From the NCBI GenBank assembly GCA_900548845.1, contig URMI01000085.1, forward strand, positions 1-5,780: DNA of 5,780 nucleotides. The letters are read 5' to 3'. This document shows positions 1 through 5,524 of this stretch, piece after piece. Each line of letters begins with the position of its first letter. Positions within the stretch are counted from its first letter, which is position 1. This DNA is from an uncultured Clostridia bacterium. GTDB lineage: Bacteria > Bacillota > Clostridia > Christensenellales > Borkfalkiaceae. A program made the translations under genes and the position numbers. Under the pieces are notes generated by a model that saw only the letters and a program-made list of their open reading frames with translations, did not search any database and was not told the origin of the DNA.

Positions 1-324
1 TTCTTCTACGCGCAGATCCAGTTCAATCCCGAAGACGTCAGCCGCACCATCCAGCAGAACGGCGGCTTCATCCAGGGCATCCGCCCCGGCAAGCCCACGG
101 CGCAGTACCTGCGTAAGATCAACAACCGCATCACGCTGTTCGGCGCCATTTATCTGACGCTCATCGCGTTCATTCCTTCCCTCATCTTCAGCTTCGTCAC
201 GGTCGATCTCATCAACGTGTTCTCCACGACGGGTATCCTCATCGTGGTGAGCGTGGCGCTCGAGTTCGATAAGCAGCTCCAGTCGCAGATCATGATGAAG
301 AACTACAAGGGATTCTTAAAATAA
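1..324 (+). CDS. secY: Protein translocase subunit SecY, C-terminal part (5' end outside window)
   Basis: The open frame runs from the first base to TAA at 322-324 and gives the last 107 residues of SecY, the channel-forming subunit of the SecYEG translocon in the cytoplasmic membrane. Visible residues 20-33 match the cytoplasmic loop between TM8 and TM9 (NGGFIQGIRPGKPT). Its arginine, local residue 28, corresponds by recall to E. coli R357, which is important for SecA-driven export. Two hydrophobic segments follow, at about 44-65 (TM9) and 70-88 (TM10). A short cytoplasmic tail ends in QIMMKNYKGFLK, the usual ending of Gram-positive SecY. The segment before the tail (VALEFDKQLQ) differs a little from the commoner VALDTMKQLE form. 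The neighbour adk starts 19 bases downstream, the standard spc-operon order. The protein is truncated only by the window edge. Confidence 0.96.
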   Translation, partial: FFYAQIQFNPEDVSRTIQQNGGFIQGIRPGKPTAQYLRKINNRITLFGAIYLTLIAFIPSLIFSFVTVDLINVFSTTGILIVVSVALEFDKQLQSQIMMKNYKGFLK

Positions 325-343
325 GTTACACGGAGGCAACGGT

Positions 344-985
344 ATGAATCTTATCCTTTTGGGCGCTCCCGGCGCAGGCAAGGGCACGCAGGCGACCAAG
401 ATCGCAGAGCGTTACGGCCTCGTGCATATCTCGACGGGCGACATCTTCCGCGCAAACATCAAGAACGGCACCGAGATCGGCAAGCTCGCAAAGTCGTATA
501 TCGACAAGGGCGAGCTCGTCCCCGACGAAGTGACCGTCGCGATCGTCAAAGACCGTCTCACCTGGGACGACGTCAAGAACGCGAAGGGCTATCTCCTCGA
601 CGGCTTCCCCCGCAACCTCTATCAGGCGGAGGAGCTCGATAAGTTCGCTAAGATCGACGGCGTCGTCAACATCAACATCGACTTCAAGCTGCTCATGGAC
701 CGCCTCTGCGGCAGAAGAGTGTGCTCGAAGTGCGGCGAGAGCTATCACGTCTCCACCCTGAACGGCGCGACGACGTGCGCACGCTGCGGCGGCGAGCTCT
801 ATCAGCGCAAGGACGACAACCCCGAGACCGTCGAGAGCCGCCTCAACGTCTACAACGAGCAGACGGCGCCCCTCATCGACTACTACACGAAGAAGGGCAT
901 CATCCTCAACGTCACGGGCACCGAGGCGCCCGCCGAAGTGCTGTTCGAGCAGGTCAAGGCCGTGCTCGACAAGCTGAACGGCTGA
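344..985 (+). CDS. adk: Adenylate kinase (zinc-binding, long-lid type)
   Basis: A cytosolic enzyme of 213 residues that interconverts ATP + AMP and 2 ADP, maintaining adenylate balance. The P-loop GAPGAGKGT lies at 7-15 with K13. AMP-site residues T31 and R36 are present, and the DGFPR motif is at 86-90 (D86, R90). The lid domain, roughly 120-165, carries four cysteines, C127, C130, C145 and C148, in the CxxC...CxxC pattern that binds structural zinc in Gram-positive adenylate kinases. The lid arginine motif DDNPETVESRL follows at 157-167. Length is normal for the long form. The start is supported by GGAGG at 332-336, seven bases before the ATG. A small oddity is N91 after FPR, where threonine is usual. 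map begins one base after the stop, indicating co-transcription and probable translational coupling. Confidence 0.98.
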   Translation: MNLILLGAPGAGKGTQATKIAERYGLVHISTGDIFRANIKNGTEIGKLAKSYIDKGELVPDEVTVAIVKDRLTWDDVKNAKGYLLDGFPRNLYQAEELDKFAKIDGVVNINIDFKLLMDRLCGRRVCSKCGESYHVSTLNGATTCARCGGELYQRKDDNPETVESRLNVYNEQTAPLIDYYTKKGIILNVTGTEAPAEVLFEQVKAVLDKLNG

Positions 986-986
986 T

Positions 987-1730
987 ATGGTACACGTCAA
1001 GAGCGAGGAAGAGATCGACCTGATGCGCGCCCCGTGCGCCATCGTCAGGGACTGTCTCTCCTTCGTGGGCGAGCGCATCAGGCCCGGCATGACGACGGGC
1101 GAAGTGGATCAGCTCGTCTACGATTTCATCAAAGCGAGCGGCGCCGAGCCGAGCTGTCTCGGCTACGGCGGCTTCCCCGCAAGCGCCTGCGTCTCCGTCA
1201 ACGAAGTCGTGGTGCACGGCATCCCGGACGATCGGGTCCTCGAAGAGGGCGACATCGTCAGCGTGGACCTCTGCGCCTACAAGAACGGCTTCCACGGCGA
1301 CGGCGCCCGCACCTTCGCGGTGGGGGAGATCTCCCCCGAAAAGAAAAAGCTCATCCGCGTGACGGAAGAATGCTTTTTCAAGGCGCTCGAAGGGCTCAGG
1401 GCGGGCACGCCCCTCTTCGACATCGGCTACCGGGTGCAGACGCACGCCGAAAGCAACGGCTTTTCCGTCATCCGCTCCTACACGGGGCACGGCATCGGAC
1501 GGGAGATGCACGAAGACCCCTCCGTCTACAACTTCGGAAGAAGGGGGACGGGGATGCGCCTCAAAGCGGGCACGGTCATCTGCATCGAACCGATGATCGC
1601 GATGGGGGACTGGCGCGTGAACGTCCTCGACGACGGCTGGACGGCAGTCATGGCAGATAAGAAGCCCGCCGCGCATTACGAAAACACCGTGGTCATCCGC
1701 GAGGACGGCACGGAGATCTTGACGCTCTGA
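987..1730 (+). CDS. map: Methionine aminopeptidase, type I
   Basis: A 247-residue metalloenzyme that removes the initiator methionine from nascent proteins whose second residue is small. It has the pita-bread fold of the M24 family. All five metal ligands can be placed: D94, D105, H168, E201 and E232. The substrate-site histidine is H77, in NEVVVHGIP. The TGHGIGREMHEDP segment at 166-178 and the IEPM segment at 200-203 are typical. It has no N-terminal zinc-finger or SH3-binding extension, so it is a short type I enzyme. The ATG is one base after the adk stop and lacks a clear Shine-Dalgarno site of its own; translation probably depends on ribosomes finishing adk. The next ATG, codon 13, lies inside the conserved first helix, so codon 1 is preferred. 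map between adk and infA is the classic spc-operon arrangement. Confidence 0.97.
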   Translation: MVHVKSEEEIDLMRAPCAIVRDCLSFVGERIRPGMTTGEVDQLVYDFIKASGAEPSCLGYGGFPASACVSVNEVVVHGIPDDRVLEEGDIVSVDLCAYKNGFHGDGARTFAVGEISPEKKKLIRVTEECFFKALEGLRAGTPLFDIGYRVQTHAESNGFSVIRSYTGHGIGREMHEDPSVYNFGRRGTGMRLKAGTVICIEPMIAMGDWRVNVLDDGWTAVMADKKPAAHYENTVVIREDGTEILTL

Positions 1731-1757
1731 GCGTACCAATATCAATCGGAGGAGTTT

Positions 1758-1979
1758 ATGTCCAAGGACGACGTTATCGAAGCGGAAGGCAAAGTCATCG
1801 AGGCGCTGCCCAACGCAACGTTTAAGGTAAGGCTTTCCAACGGTCATGTGATCACCGCATACATCTCCGGAAAGCTGAGAATGAACTACATCCGCATCAT
1901 CGAGGGCGATTCGGTCAAGCTCGAGATGAGCCCCTACGATCTTACCAAGGGGCGGATCACCTGGCGGAGCAAGTCCTGA
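1758..1979 (+). CDS. infA: Translation initiation factor IF-1
   Basis: A 73-residue OB-fold protein that binds the 30S A site and works with IF-2 and IF-3 in initiation. It is recognisable along its whole length: [20 protein letters not shown] at 5-24, the NGH turn at 28-30, [12 protein letters not shown] at 36-47, the GD pair at 50-51, and the C-terminal [13 protein letters not shown] at 58-70. The family is usually 71-73 residues, so the length is normal. The start is fixed by GGAGGAG at 1748-1754, close upstream of the ATG. It lies 27 bases after map and 63 bases before rpmJ. W69 replaces the more usual tyrosine near the end, a conservative change. Confidence 0.98.
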   Translation: MSKDDVIEAEGKVIEALPNATFKVRLSNGHVITAYISGKLRMNYIRIIEGDSVKLEMSPYDLTKGRITWRSKS

Positions 1980-2001
1980 CCGAGCAGCGAAAAAATTTAC
2001 G

Positions 2002-2023
2002 CCCCGCGCCCAAACGCGGCAGG
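2002..2023 (+). other. Small GC-rich hairpin in the infA-rpmJ gap
   Basis: CCGCG at 2004-2008 pairs with CGCGG at 2015-2019 around a CCCAAA loop. Two more C-G pairs are possible across a two-base bulge. It lies just before the rpmJ ribosome binding site (AGGAGG, 2029-2034). No T-run follows, so it is not a terminator. It could slow decay of the transcript or affect rpmJ translation, but it may also be chance in GC-rich DNA. Confidence 0.3.
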
Positions 2024-2042
2024 GGACGAGGAGGAATCAGTT

Positions 2043-2159
2043 ATGAAAGTCAGACCTTCCGTGAAGCCTATGTGCGATAAGTGCAAGGTCATCAAGAGAA
2101 ACGGCAAAGTCATGGTCATCTGTTCCAAGAACAAGAGCCATAAGCAGAGACAGGGCTAA
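2043..2159 (+). CDS. rpmJ: 50S ribosomal protein L36 (zinc-binding form)
   Basis: A small protein of 38 residues that occupies a pocket in the large subunit, contacting 23S rRNA. The sequence starts [19 protein letters not shown] and ends HKQRQG, diagnostic of L36. Zinc ligands are C11, C14, C27 and H33, the 'C+' form. The usual protein is 37 residues with the histidine at position 32. Here the last turn reads CSKNKSH, one residue longer between C27 and the histidine. The start is supported by AGGAGG at 2029-2034, eight bases before the ATG. It lies directly after infA as expected. No convincing terminator follows; instead a promoter begins 39 bases downstream. Confidence 0.96.
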   Translation: MKVRPSVKPMCDKCKVIKRNGKVMVICSKNKSHKQRQG

Positions 2160-2198
2160 AATTTGCCCTCAAAGCGGGCATCGTGCAAGTAAAATCGC

Positions 2199-2228
2199 TT
2201 GACACGGTCGGCACCTCTGTGCTATAAT
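2199..2228 (+). promoter_or_regulatory. Strong sigma-A-type promoter for the rpsM operon
   Basis: A perfect -35 box TTGACA (2199-2204) and a perfect -10 box TATAAT (2223-2228) are separated by 18 bases. TGC immediately before the -10 makes it an extended -10. Transcription should start at about 2235. The spacer is one base longer than the ideal 17, but two perfect hexamers plus TGn on the coding strand in a gene-free gap are unlikely by chance. It would let rpsM-rpsK-rpsD-rpoA-rplQ be transcribed independently of the upstream genes. Confidence 0.88.
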
Positions 2229-2254
2229 GCCCTGTATGTGACAAATCGCAGATG

Positions 2255-2294
2255 AAGCTGAGTTTCCGCACCCCAAAGTGCGGAAAGTCGGCTT
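2255..2294 (+). other. Long leader hairpin upstream of rpsM
   Basis: TTTCCGCAC at 2263-2271 pairs perfectly with GTGCGGAAA at 2278-2286 around the six-base loop CCCAAA. After a single G-G mismatch (2262/2287) the stem continues for seven pairs, AAGCTGA 2255-2261 with TCGGCTT 2288-2294 (one G-U). That makes 16 pairs in a 40-base hairpin starting about 20 bases after the predicted transcription start. There is no following T-run, so it is not a terminator by itself. Confidence 0.8.
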
Positions 2295-2418
2295 GCTTTG
2301 CGCTTAAACGTCAAAAAGGGCATCTTGCTTTGAAAACAAGGGAGCCATGCGGCGCGATATTTTCCACTGTCCGCTGCGGGATCCGTTTCGATAGAAAAAA
2401 AATAATACCAACCAAAAA

Positions 2419-2431
2419 AAACCGGAGGTTT
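2419..2431 (+). promoter_or_regulatory. rpsM ribosome binding site inside a mini-hairpin
   Basis: The Shine-Dalgarno core GGAGG (2424-2428) lies eight bases before the rpsM ATG and fixes that start. AAACC (2419-2423) is complementary to GGTTT (2427-2431), leaving a three-base GGA loop, so the site could fold on itself. The stem is short and has mostly A-U pairs, so it would be a weak hindrance at most. Confidence 0.6.
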
Positions 2432-2436
2432 CATCA

Positions 2437-2805
2437 ATGGCACGTATTGCCGGTGTCGATCTTCCCAACGAAAAGCGCGTGGAGATCGGACTCACCTACA
2501 TTTACGGGATCGGGCTCACCACGTCCAAGAAGATCCTCGAAGCGACGGGCATCAACCCCGACACGAGAGTCAAGGACCTCGATGAGAACGACGTTTCCAA
2601 GTTAAGAGAATATATCGACCACCACTATGTCGTGGAGGGCGAGCTCCGCAGCCAGGTCAGCCTGAACATCAAGCGTCTCATGGAGATCGGCTGCTATCGC
2701 GGCGTGCGCCACAGAAAGGGTCTTCCCGTCCGCGGGCAGAGCACCAAGCGCAACGCGAGGACGAGAAAGGGTCCCCGCCGCACCGTTGCGAACAAGAAGA
2801 AGTAA
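2437..2805 (+). CDS. rpsM: 30S ribosomal protein S13
   Basis: A 122-residue protein of the 30S head that contacts 16S rRNA and forms inter-subunit bridges with the large subunit near the P-site tRNA. The N-terminus [10 protein letters not shown] is standard. The helix-hairpin-helix-like segment with GIG lies at 24-26. The signature [20 protein letters not shown] runs from 91 to 110, followed by a lysine/arginine-rich tail ([12 protein letters not shown]) that reaches toward the tRNA. Length is normal. Translation starts after GGAGG at 2424-2428. It is the first gene of the alpha operon, behind its own promoter and leader, and is followed ten bases later by rpsK. Confidence 0.98.
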   Translation: MARIAGVDLPNEKRVEIGLTYIYGIGLTTSKKILEATGINPDTRVKDLDENDVSKLREYIDHHYVVEGELRSQVSLNIKRLMEIGCYRGVRHRKGLPVRGQSTKRNARTRKGPRRTVANKKK

Positions 2806-2815
2806 GGAGTGAGCT

Positions 2816-3214
2816 ATGGCAGATAAGAGAAAGACAGTCGTCTCGCGCAAGCGCAGAGAACTGAAAAAGGTAGATAAAGGACAGGTCCACATCCAGTCCA
2901 CGTTCAACAACACGCTCGTCACCATCACCGATATGAGCGGCAACGCGATCTCCTGGTCGAGCGCAGGCTCGCTCGGGTTCCGTGGTTCGAGGAAGGGCAC
3001 GCCGTTTGCTGCACAGATGGCAGCGGAAACGGCTGCAAAGGCCGCAAAAGAGCACGGTCTTCGTTCCGTCGAAGTGTATGTCAAGGGCCCCGGCGCGGGC
3101 AGAGAGTCCGCCATCCGCGCGCTTGCCAACTGCGAGCTCGACGTCACGCTCATTTCCGACGTTTCGCCCATCGCGCACAACGGCTGCAGGCCCCCCAAGC
3201 GCAGAAGAGTTTAA
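2816..3214 (+). CDS. rpsK: 30S ribosomal protein S11
   Basis: A 132-residue protein of the 30S platform, near the E site and the anti-Shine-Dalgarno end of 16S rRNA. The basic N-terminal tail (residues 1-22) is rRNA-binding. The core begins [18 protein letters not shown] at 22-39. The family signature includes [13 protein letters not shown] at 91-103 and the closing [12 protein letters not shown] at 121-132. The N122-G123 pair matches the site that is converted to isoaspartate in E. coli S11; whether that occurs here is unknown. The start is supported by AAGGAG at 2804-2809, which overlaps the rpsM stop codon. Length is normal, and it lies between rpsM and rpsD as expected. Confidence 0.98.
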   Translation: MADKRKTVVSRKRRELKKVDKGQVHIQSTFNNTLVTITDMSGNAISWSSAGSLGFRGSRKGTPFAAQMAAETAAKAAKEHGLRSVEVYVKGPGAGRESAIRALANCELDVTLISDVSPIAHNGCRPPKRRRV

Positions 3215-3226
3215 GGAGAGTAGAAC

Positions 3227-3850
3227 ATGGCAGTTTACAGAGACGCAAAATGCAAGCTTTGCAGAAGGGAGGGCGCGAAGCTCTTCCTCAAGGGCGAAAA
3301 GTGCTATATGGACAAGTGCCCCTTCAACAAGCGCCCCACGGCTCCCGGCCAGCACGGCGCAGGCAGAAAGAAGGTCTCCGAGTACGGGCTTCAGCTTCGT
3401 GAGAAGCAGAAAACCAAGCGCATCTACGGCGTGCAGGAAGGCCAGTTCCGCCACTACTACGAAGTTGCGGACCGCATGAAGGGCATCACGGGTGAGAACA
3501 TGCTCTCCCTGCTCGAGCGCCGTCTCGATAACGTCGTCTTCCGTATGGGCGTCGGCGCATCGAGGACGCAGGCCCGCCAGCTCGTCAACCACGCCCACTT
3601 TACCGTGAACGGCAAGACGGTCAACATCCCTTCCTACAGTGTGAAGGCAGGCGACGTCATCGCCGTCAAAGAAAACAGCAGGAACAATAAATTTTTCGAA
3701 CAGATCAAGACGATGAAGGTTGCGAATATGCCCAAGTGGCTGGAATTCGACCCCGAGAAGCTGGAAGGCAAAGTGCTTGCCCTTCCTACCCGTGAGGACG
3801 TCGACAGCCAGATCGCAGAGCATATGATTGTCGAGCTGTACTCCAAGTAA
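3227..3850 (+). CDS. rpsD: 30S ribosomal protein S4 (zinc-binding form)
   Basis: A 207-residue primary 16S rRNA-binding protein that nucleates assembly of the 30S body, forms part of the mRNA entry site and affects decoding fidelity. The N-terminus carries C9, C12, C26 and C31, the cysteine set of the zinc-binding 'C+' form. The PTAPGQHG segment at 37-44 is typical. The S4 RNA-binding domain lies at about 98-160 ([11 protein letters not shown] through SVKAGDVI). The ending [12 protein letters not shown] is standard. The start is supported by AAGGAG at 3213-3218, overlapping the rpsK stop. Its place inside the alpha operon, unlike Bacillus, matters for regulation: in E. coli, S4 is the protein that represses this operon, so it is the natural candidate ligand for the rpsM leader here (inference). 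Confidence 0.98.
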   Translation: MAVYRDAKCKLCRREGAKLFLKGEKCYMDKCPFNKRPTAPGQHGAGRKKVSEYGLQLREKQKTKRIYGVQEGQFRHYYEVADRMKGITGENMLSLLERRLDNVVFRMGVGASRTQARQLVNHAHFTVNGKTVNIPSYSVKAGDVIAVKENSRNNKFFEQIKTMKVANMPKWLEFDPEKLEGKVLALPTREDVDSQIAEHMIVELYSK

Positions 3851-3872
3851 TCAATAAAAGGAGGATCACGAT

Positions 3873-4826
3873 ATGATCGAAATGGATATGCCCAAGATCT
3901 ACGTGACGGAAAACGAGGAAAGATCGTATGCAAAGATCGTCGTCGAGCCGCTCGAGAAGGGCTTCGGTCTTACCATCGGCAACTGCCTGAGAAGGATCCT
4001 TCTTTCGGCATTGCCCGGCGCCGCCGCACAGGGGATCAAGTTCATGGACGGAAGCGTCAAGCACGAATTTTCCGCCATCCCCGGAGTGAAGGAGGACGTG
4101 ACCGAGATCATCCTCAACTTAAAGCTCCTCGCCATCAAGACCAAGATCACCGATAAGGACTATACGAAGACGCTGCGTCTTTGCAAGGAAGGCCCCGCGG
4201 TGATCACGGCCGCCGATATCGCGCAGGACGCCGAAGTGGAGATCGTCAATTCCGACCAGTACATCTGCACGGTGGACGAGGGCGGAAAGATCGACATGGA
4301 GATCACCATCGGCAGAGGCAGAGGCTACAAGCCCGCCAAAGAGAACAAGCAGCCCATCATCGATTACATCCCCATCGATTCCATCTATACGCCCGTGCAG
4401 AAGGTCAACTACAACGTAGAACCCGCGCGCGTGGGGCAGAACATCGATTACGATCGGCTGACCATCGAGGTGTGGACGGACGGCACCTTCTCCGGAAGAG
4501 AGATCGTCTCCCTCGCGGCAAAGATCATGCAGGATCACATCAACCTGTTCGTCAATTTGTCCGATACGATCAAGGATATGGACATCCTCGTCAAGACGGA
4601 CGACGACAAGCAGCAGCAGATCCTCTCCATGAAGATCGAGGACATGGATTTCTCTGTCCGTTCCTACAACTGTCTGAAGAGAGCAAACATTCACACGGTG
4701 GAAGACCTGATCAGCAAGTCCGAAGACGAAATGCTCAAGGTGCGCAATCTTGGCAAGAAGTCGCTCGACGAAGTCATTGCAAAGCTCGAATCCTACGGTC
4801 TTTCGCTGGAAAAAAAGGAGGATTAA
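3873..4826 (+). CDS. rpoA: DNA-directed RNA polymerase subunit alpha
   Basis: A 317-residue subunit that dimerises to start assembly of RNA polymerase and contacts promoter DNA and activators. The N-terminal domain shows VEPLEKGFGLTIGNCLRRILLS at about 24-45, including R41, equivalent to the conserved E. coli R45. RGRGYKPA and IPIDSIYTPV are further alpha landmarks. A flexible linker lies near 228-256. The C-terminal domain starts about 257, with SVRSYNCLKRA at 261-271; R263 and N266 match E. coli R265 and N268, which bind UP-element DNA. Its second helix-hairpin-helix is VRNLGKKSLDEV. Length is normal. AGGAGG at 3859-3864, eight bases before the ATG, fixes the start over the nearby in-frame ATG codons 4 and 6. 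The rplQ ribosome binding site lies inside its last codons. Confidence 0.98.
   Translation: MIEMDMPKIYVTENEERSYAKIVVEPLEKGFGLTIGNCLRRILLSALPGAAAQGIKFMDGSVKHEFSAIPGVKEDVTEIILNLKLLAIKTKITDKDYTKTLRLCKEGPAVITAADIAQDAEVEIVNSDQYICTVDEGGKIDMEITIGRGRGYKPAKENKQPIIDYIPIDSIYTPVQKVNYNVEPARVGQNIDYDRLTIEVWTDGTFSGREIVSLAAKIMQDHINLFVNLSDTIKDMDILVKTDDDKQQQILSMKIEDMDFSVRSYNCLKRANIHTVEDLISKSEDEMLKVRNLGKKSLDEVIAKLESYGLSLEKKED
4815..4821 (+). promoter_or_regulatory. rplQ ribosome binding site within the rpoA 3' end
   Basis: AAGGAGG occupies the last lysine-glutamate codons of rpoA and lies eight bases before the rplQ ATG at 4830. The overlap of signal and coding sequence, with only three bases between the rpoA stop and the rplQ start, suggests coupled translation. 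Confidence 0.85.
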
Positions 4827-4829
4827 AAA

Positions 4830-5336
4830 ATGCCGGGTAAATTGGGCAAGACGACAAAGCAGAGAATGGCTTTGTTGAGAGGGCAGGCGTCCCAGCTCCT
4901 GTGGTACGGCAGGATCGAGACGACGCAGGCTCGTGCGAAGGAGCTGCGCTCCTATGTTGAAAAACTCATCACCAAGGCGGTGAACACCTACGACGACGTC
5001 GTCGAATACGAAGTCGTCGCCAAGGATAAGAAGGGCAAGGAAGTCAAGACGACTTCCGTCAAAGACGGCCCCAAGAAGCTTGCGGCACGCCGCCAGATCA
5101 TCGCAAAGACCTATGATCTTCAGGAGATCAAGGCATTCGGCGAGAGCAAGAAGGCGTACAAGGAGCGCACCGCACAGGTGCAGCATCCCCTTGTGGAGAA
5201 GCTCTTCAACGAGATCGCTCCCAAGTACGCACAGCGCAAGGAAGAGCTCGGCCAGGGCGGCGGTTATACGAGGATCTATCTCCTCGGCCAGCGCCGCGGC
5301 GACGCTTCCGAAAAGGCAGTCATCGAGCTCGTCTGA
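4830..5336 (+). CDS. rplQ: 50S ribosomal protein L17, expanded form
   Basis: L17 sits near the peptide exit tunnel on the large subunit and binds 23S rRNA. The core is clear: KLGKTTKQRMALLR at 4-17, RIETTQARAKELRSYVEKLIT at 28-48, ARRQIIAKT at 86-94, LFNEIAPKY at 125-133, and the ending GGYTRIYLLGQRRGDASEKAVIELV at 144-168. The protein is 168 residues, against about 112-127 for common bacterial L17. The extra length is mainly a charged segment at about 51-83 (DDVVEYEVVAKDKKGKEVK and onward) between the first core helices and ARRQ. Smaller expansions lie near 97-118 and 136-143. Longer L17 forms are known, from memory, in several Clostridia. The N-terminus lacks the usual YR of GYRKLG. It is the last gene of the operon, just before a strong terminator. 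Confidence 0.96.
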   Translation: MPGKLGKTTKQRMALLRGQASQLLWYGRIETTQARAKELRSYVEKLITKAVNTYDDVVEYEVVAKDKKGKEVKTTSVKDGPKKLAARRQIIAKTYDLQEIKAFGESKKAYKERTAQVQHPLVEKLFNEIAPKYAQRKEELGQGGGYTRIYLLGQRRGDASEKAVIELV

Positions 5337-5367
5337 GTTCAGGGCAGCCCAAAAGCACGATCAGAGC

Positions 5368-5404
5368 AAAAGACCCGTGTCCCCACGGGTCTTTTTTCTT
5401 TATT
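5368..5404 (+). terminator. Intrinsic terminator of the alpha operon
   Basis: AAAAGACCCGTG (5368-5379) pairs perfectly with CACGGGTCTTTT (5384-5395) around a TCCC loop. A T-rich tail follows, through 5404. The 12-bp stem, four-base loop and T-tract make this a textbook rho-independent terminator, 31 bases after the rplQ stop. The stem has T-rich flanks on both strands, so it might also stop transcripts arriving from the right. Confidence 0.95.
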
Positions 5405-5444
5405 ATTGGCGCCTTATCTGAAGCCTCCCCTGTGTAAGGGGTGA

Positions 5445-5490
5445 GCAAGTGCTTTCTTGCAAAGAGCCCGGTGGGCTCTTTGCCACTTGC
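5445..5490. repeat. Compound hairpin within repeat copy 1
   Basis: GCAAAGAGCCC (5459-5469) pairs perfectly with GGGCTCTTTGC (5473-5483), an 11-bp stem with a three-base loop. An outer stem, GCAAGTG (5445-5451) with CACTTGC (5484-5490), encloses it with a seven-base bulge on the left side only. GCAAG can alternatively pair with CTTGC at 5456-5460, which would compete with the outer stem. No T-run follows, so a terminator is unlikely. Confidence 0.75.
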
Positions 5491-5497
5491 GAATTTG

Positions 5498-5524
5498 GAA
5501 ACGGCGCATAGTGCGCGCCGTTTC
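5498..5524. repeat. Second inner hairpin within repeat copy 1
   Basis: GAAACGGCGC (5498-5507) is perfectly complementary to GCGCCGTTTC (5515-5524), a ten-pair stem with a seven-base loop. It is part of the block absent from copy 2. Confidence 0.75.

Larger units (their letters stand above)
2235..2436 (+). promoter_or_regulatory. Structured 5' leader of the rpsM operon, candidate r-protein regulatory RNA
   Basis: From the predicted start site to the rpsM ATG there are about 200 untranslated bases. The leader opens with a long hairpin (2255-2294). It then offers a weaker helix, GGC 2319-2321 with GCC 2344-2346 enclosing CTTG/CAAG (2324-2327/2336-2339). A third possible helix is GCGGCG 2349-2354 with CGCTGC 2372-2377 (one G-U pair). 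It finishes with an A-rich tract (about 2394-2421) before the ribosome binding site. No riboswitch or T-box signature was recognised. In E. coli, S4 represses the alpha operon through a pseudoknot in the rpsM leader; a similar role here is inference from position and structure only. Confidence 0.5.

Noticed and set aside
954..1847. Reverse-strand open frame (297 codons) opposite map
   Set aside because: It is an antisense shadow of a complete methionine aminopeptidase gene with all catalytic residues.
2165..2180. Possible terminator after rpmJ (GCCC...GGGC)
   Set aside because: The stem is only four pairs with a seven-base loop and no T-run follows, so it is too weak to call.
2386..2408. Second promoter in the A-rich tract before rpsM (TAATAC-like -10)
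   Set aside because: There is no acceptable -35 box at the right distance; the A-rich tract is better explained as an unstructured ribosome-binding region.
2252..2605. Forward open frame of 117 codons starting in the rpsM leader
   Set aside because: It has no ribosome binding site, begins next to the long hairpin, and runs into rpsM in the wrong frame. The product resembles nothing known to me.
2678..3823. Long reverse-strand open frame (381 codons) opposite rpsM-rpsK-rpsD
   Set aside because: It lies antisense to three certain ribosomal protein genes. GC-rich codon bias commonly leaves such open antisense frames, and it has no recognisable domain.
4119..5186. Long reverse-strand open frame (355 codons) opposite rpoA and rplQ
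   Set aside because: It is a shadow of certain genes, with repetitive low-complexity translation (rich in L, D, V, H) typical of antisense frames.
5445..5524. Additional intrinsic terminators in the downstream hairpins
   Set aside because: The stems are strong but none is followed by a T-run, and the operon already ends in a clear terminator at 5368-5404.
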